Source: Mesorhizobium sp. Pch-S (GTDB lineage: Bacteria > Pseudomonadota > Alphaproteobacteria > Rhizobiales > Rhizobiaceae). From it: a stretch of DNA of 64,000 nucleotides. Of the stretch, positions 62,293 through 64,000 are shown piece after piece. How positions within the stretch are numbered: the stretch's first letter is position 1; the number at the start of each line of letters is the position of its first letter. Below the pieces are notes generated by a model that saw nothing but the letters and a program-made list of their open reading frames with translations, was not told the DNA's origin and did no database searches. The DNA is taken from the NCBI RefSeq assembly GCF_004136315.1, contig NZ_CP029562.1, forward strand, positions 1,922,001 to 1,986,000. The letters run 5' to 3'. The position numbers and the translations under genes are program-made.

Positions 62293-62444
62293 CATGACGA
62301 ATGCCGATGGAACTACAGGCTGTTACCCTCCAGGTCGCGGGTTCGAATCCCGCCGGATCCACCAGACACGGGTCCGTAGCTCAGTGGTTAGAGCAGGTGC
62401 CGATCCGAACGGACCGGCGACGTTTCATCATTCTTGTCGTCATG
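62293..62444 (+). ncRNA. Y RNA-like module 1 (permuted tRNA-like domain)
   Basis: Closing stem 62293-62300 (CATGACGA) pairs perfectly with 62437-62444. It contains GACGAATG (62296-62303) opposite TCTTGTC (62432-62438), matching the Y RNA Ro60-binding consensus GNCGAANG / CNUUGNC with one G-U. Upper stem 62306-62313 pairs with 62422-62429. Inside: T-arm GCGGG-TTCGAAT-CCCGC (62337-62353), acceptor 3' strand CGGATCC plus ACCA (62354-62364), a GACAC loop, acceptor 5' strand GGGTCCG (62370-62376), TA, and D-arm GCTC...GAGC (62379-62394). This is a tRNA circularly permuted at the anticodon stem. An extra hairpin with GAAC loop lies at 62399-62418. Confidence 0.88.
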
Positions 62445-62473
62445 ACCCTCGAGTTTTGAAAGGCCTGGAAAGA

Positions 62474-62596
62474 CGCGGCGAATGCCGGACGGAACTACAG
62501 CACTCATCGGGCAATCCGCGAGGTTCGACTCCTCGCCTTGCAGGCGCTCTCTGGCACGAGCGGGATCCCGGAGTTTCGTCCATCCTTGTCGCCGCG
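62474..62596 (+). ncRNA. Y RNA-like module 2 (permuted tRNA-like domain, short acceptor)
   Basis: Closing stem 62474-62481 (CGCGGCGA) pairs perfectly with 62589-62596. Ro signature GGCGAATG (62477-62484) opposite CCTTGTC (62584-62590), an exact consensus match. Upper stem 62487-62495 pairs with 62573-62581, with a compensatory change relative to module 1 (U-A to C-G). Inside: an anticodon-stem analogue formed by 62508-62517 and 62563-62570, T-arm CGAGG-TTCGACT-CCTCG (62519-62535), a 4-bp acceptor remnant GCCT-TGC-AGGC (62535-62545), and D-arm GCTC-TCTGGCAC-GAGC (62546-62561) with the GG of the D-loop. Same topology as module 1 with the acceptor reduced to a minihelix. Confidence 0.85.
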
Positions 62597-62607
62597 GCAA
62601 CAAATAT

Positions 62608-62734
62608 CCGGCGAATGCTGGCAGGACTACAGGTAGCGCGCCCGTCGCAAGACGGGAGGTCGGATGTTCAAATCATCCCTTCGCCTTCGGGCGGAGTGGC
62701 GCAGCAGAAACGGTCTTGCCGATCTCGTCGCCGG
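62608..62734 (+). ncRNA. Y RNA-like module 3 (tRNA-like, permuted in the D-loop, UUCG-capped acceptor)
   Basis: Closing stem 62608-62614 (CCGGCGA) pairs with 62728-62734. Ro signature GGCGAATG (62610-62617); the opposite strand reads TCTCGTC (62723-62729), a C in place of the conserved second U. Upper stem 62620-62627 pairs with 62713-62720. Inside, in order: D-stem 3' strand GCGC (62636-62639), a complete anticodon arm CCCGT-CGCAAG-ACGGG (62641-62656, six-base loop), AGGTC, T-arm GGATG-TTCAAAT-CATCC (62662-62678), acceptor CTTCGCC-TTCG-GGCGGAG (62679-62696) closed by a UUCG tetraloop, TG, and D-stem 5' strand GCGC (62699-62702). The Y stem therefore emerges from the D-loop, unlike modules 1-2. 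Confidence 0.86.
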
Positions 62735-62868
62735 TGCGGCGAATGCCTGCGGGACTACAGGGATAGAGCGCCTGCCTTGAGAAAGGCGGGAGGTCGGGTG
62801 TTCAATCCACCCCTTTCCGGATCCTCCGAAAAGTAGCTCAGTACCGTCTCGCAAATCTTGTCGCCGTA
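62735..62868 (+). ncRNA. Y RNA-like module 4 (tRNA-like, permuted in the D-loop)
   Basis: Abuts module 3 with no spacer. Closing stem 62735-62742 pairs with 62861-62868 (one G-U). Ro signature GGCGAATG (62738-62745) opposite TCTTGTC (62856-62862). Upper stem 62748-62755 pairs with 62846-62853. Inside: D-stem 3' strand GAGC (62766-62769), anticodon arm CCTGCC...GGCGGG (62771-62790), AGGTC, T-arm GGGTG-TTCAATC-CACCC (62796-62812), an acceptor-like stem CTTT(C)CGGA-TCC-TCCG(A)AAAG (62813-62833) with one C-A mismatch, TA, and D-stem 5' strand GCTC (62836-62839). Same topology as module 3. Confidence 0.86.
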
Positions 62869-62874
62869 TTCGCG

Positions 62875-62971
62875 GGGAAGACGAATGAATGCAGGACTAC
62901 ATTGGGATTGGCGGTTCGAATCCGCCCGGCGGCTTCCGCCGAATTGTCCTGCAGTGACTTGTCGCCTTCCC
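62875..62971 (+). ncRNA. Y RNA-like module 5 (minimal: T-arm plus minihelix)
   Basis: Closing stem 62875-62884 pairs with 62962-62971 (one A-C mismatch). Ro signature GACGAATG (62880-62887) opposite ACTTGTC (62957-62963). Upper stem TGCAGGAC (62890-62897) pairs perfectly with 62946-62953. Inside: T-arm GGCGG-TTCGAAT-CCGCC (62910-62926) and a 6-bp minihelix CGGCGG-CTT-CCGCCG (62927-62941) in the acceptor position. No D-arm or anticodon arm is seen. It is the shortest module, 97 bases. Confidence 0.83.
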
Positions 62972-63207
62972 GGCCGAATGGCGGATGCAGGCCAGACTCG
63001 CGCATGACCCCGAAAATCGGAACCGATTTTCGGAAAGGATCATGCGCCAAATCAAAGTGTTAGAGCGTCCTTTGCGCATCCAAGTGGACGCGCGGCGCTC
63101 TAAGGTAGACGCGACCTGCGCAGGCAGGTGTCGAAAGACGTGAAGGTTCGTGTCCTTCCTTCGCACCAGTTGCGAAGTGGCGGAACAAGTCTTGCCGATC
63201 CTGGCCG
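62972..63207 (+). ncRNA. Y RNA-like module 6, a permuted tRNA-Leu split by a palindromic repeat
   Basis: 5' part 62972-62998 holds GCCGAATG (62973-62980) and an upper-stem strand GGCCAGAC (62990-62997), which pairs with GTCTTGCC (63189-63196) at 7 of 8 positions. Between them, 62999-63103 is a rhizobial repeat. The rest reads as a tRNA-Leu in permuted order: GGTAGACGCG, anticodon arm ACCTG-CGCAGG-CAGGT, a small variable arm GTC-GAAA-GAC, T-arm GAAGG-TTCGTGT-CCTTC (63142-63158), acceptor CTTCGCA-CCAGT-TGCGAAG (63159-63177, keeping ACCA), then TGGCGGAAC. The closing stem is weaker than in the other modules, so this copy may be decaying. Confidence 0.7.
62999..63103. repeat. Rhizobial palindromic repeat inserted in module 6 (family B with palindrome)
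   Basis: First half is an almost perfect palindrome: GCGCATGA (63000-63007) with TCATGCGC (63040-63047), and inner CCGAAAATCGG / CCGATTTTCGG (63010-63020, 63023-63033). Second half (63060-63103) is bounded by TTAGAGC / GCTCTAA and contains GCGTCC / GGACGC. The second half is the reverse complement of the segment at 55915-55972. Such elements are common in rhizobial intergenic DNA. Confidence 0.8.
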
Positions 63208-63245
63208 CTATTCGGCCATTGTGATCGATTGAAGGGAATGAGGTT

Positions 63246-64000
63246 ATGGTAGACGTATTGAGTGGACAGGATCTGATCGACGCCGGGCTGGCCCAGGGCA
63301 AGTGGTTTGGCAAAGCGCTGACTGCTGCCAATGCCGTGCTCGAACGCGGCGGCTCGATGGACGAGGCGATGCAGGTGGCGCAGGGCTTCGCGCCGCCGCC
63401 GGTGGCGGCCCTGCATCCTGCCGGTTCGGTGCCTTTCCATGTGAACATCGAAGCGGAAACGCCCGAGGAAGCCGCCAATGTCGAGGCGGTGAGCAGGAGC
63501 ATGACGGAGCTGATGCGCACGCCTGTCATCAAGGCCGGCGCGATCATGCCCGATGCGTGCCCTGCCGGCCCATCCGGCACGATCCCGGTCGGTGGCGTGG
63601 CGATCTCCGAGGCCATCCACCCCGGCATGCATTCGGCCGACATCTGCTGCTCGATGGCGATCTCGACCTTTCCGGGGGTAGCGCCAGCCGCGCTGCTCGA
63701 TGCCGTCCACGCCGTGACGCATTTTGGTCCGGGCGGGCGGCCGCGTGGCCAGCAGGTACGGCCGCCGAAGGATGTTGCCGAGCGCATCGACGCCAACCCG
63801 TTGCTGCGAGACATCATGAGCGCCGCGATCGAGCATTTCGGCACACAGGGAGACGGCAACCATTTCGCCTTCGTCGGCACGATCAGGTCGACGGGAGAAA
63901 CGGCGCTCGTGACCCATCATGGATCGCGAGCGCCGGGCGCCAGGCTCTACAGCAAGGGCATGAAGATCGCCGAGGGCTATCGCAAGCAGCTCTCGCCCGA
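63246..64000 (+). CDS. rtcB: RtcB-family RNA ligase, truncated by window end
   Basis: The frame runs from the ATG at 63246 (GAGG just upstream) through the window end, 251 codons of a usual 380-480. RtcB joins RNA 3'-phosphate or 2',3'-cyclic-phosphate ends to 5'-OH ends using GTP and Mn2+. Visible motifs: GTIPVGGVAISEAIHPGMHS, the metal-binding Asp132 and Cys135 in SADICCSMA (equivalent of VDIGCGM), TQGDGNHFAF with the ligand His, and VTHHGSRAPGARLYSKGM. The guanylated histidine lies beyond the edge. It is downstream of rsr and the RNA array on the same strand, so one RtcR-controlled transcript may include all three. Confidence 0.94.
   Translation, partial: MVDVLSGQDLIDAGLAQGKWFGKALTAANAVLERGGSMDEAMQVAQGFAPPPVAALHPAGSVPFHVNIEAETPEEAANVEAVSRSMTELMRTPVIKAGAIMPDACPAGPSGTIPVGGVAISEAIHPGMHSADICCSMAISTFPGVAPAALLDAVHAVTHFGPGGRPRGQQVRPPKDVAERIDANPLLRDIMSAAIEHFGTQGDGNHFAFVGTIRSTGETALVTHHGSRAPGARLYSKGMKIAEGYRKQLSP

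Noticed and set aside
62330..62400. An ordinary tRNA gene at 62.3 kb
   Set aside because: T-arm and ACCA precede the acceptor 5' strand and D-arm. The halves are in permuted order inside a Ro-type stem, so it is a tRNA mimic, not a standard tRNA.
62482..63060. Short ORFs on both strands across the RNA array
   Set aside because: They overlap each other and the paired RNA stems and lack ribosome sites and protein-like composition.
62897..63920. Reverse-strand ORFs of 286-327 codons over rtcB
   Set aside because: They are antisense shadows of rtcB, which has clear RtcB motifs on the + strand.

Overview
The window comes from a GC-rich alphaproteobacterium of the Rhizobiales, most likely Mesorhizobium or a close relative. 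I infer this from a MucR/Ros-type regulator, a DUF982 protein, a RirA-type iron box, rhizobial palindromic intergenic repeats and the overall gene style; no rRNA or other direct species marker is present.

Layout. (1) 1-4.0 kb: the 3' part of a cytochrome bo3 quinol oxidase operon (cyoA, cyoB) divergent from an MFS transporter. (2) 4.1-9.4 kb: a TetR regulator and a siderophore uptake cluster (TonB receptor, periplasmic binding protein, siderophore-interacting reductase) behind a candidate iron box. (3) 9.4-23.2 kb: a giant secreted DUF11-repeat protein translationally coupled to an outer-membrane barrel protein that carries an apparent frameshift. (4) 23.2-26.1 kb: a MucR-family regulator that has lost zinc ligands, a lipoprotein of the penicillin-binding-protein-activator type and a small exported protein. 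(5) 26.2-48.8 kb: a complete Lap-like type I secretion adhesin system: a 4829-residue RTX adhesin, a divergent LapG-like protease, an operon of TolC, ABC exporter, HlyD (apparent frameshift) and a ribbon-helix-helix/PAS-like protein, then a degenerate GGDEF membrane protein with an intact c-di-GMP I-site. (6) 49-58.5 kb: ordinary accessory genes (aminotransferase, SnoaL-like, AraC, DHFR-like, CPBP protease, NmrA-like, AI-2E transporter, DUF982) and tRNA-Arg(CCG). (7) 58.8-64 kb: an RNA-repair/RNA-surveillance locus.

The RNA locus is the most interesting part. The sigma54 activator gene rtcR is divergent from a Ro60/TROVE gene (rsr). Between rsr and a truncated rtcB lies about 1 kb of non-coding DNA. 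It holds a head-to-tail array of six RNA modules. Five have a clear closing stem with the Ro60-binding signature of Y RNAs (GNCGAANG opposite CNUUGNC, degenerate in some units); the sixth is weaker. Each stem encloses a tRNA-like fold whose halves are in circularly permuted order: T-arm and acceptor 3' strand, a short loop, then acceptor 5' strand and D-arm. The permutation point differs between units: at the anticodon stem in units 1-2 and inside the D-loop in units 3, 4 and 6. Unit 5 keeps only a T-arm and a minihelix. Unit 6 is recognisably a permuted tRNA-Leu and is split by a rhizobial palindromic repeat. Bacterial Y RNAs that mimic tRNA are known; a six-member array with two permutation topologies next to RtcB is, to my knowledge, not a standard description.

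How the genes work together. RtcR probably senses RNA damage products through its CARF-like domain and switches on the rsr-Y RNA-rtcB transcript from a sigma54 promoter. Ro60 would bind the Y RNAs, and RtcB would seal RNA ends. The adhesin genes form a second functional unit, a cell-surface retention and release system probably tuned by c-di-GMP.
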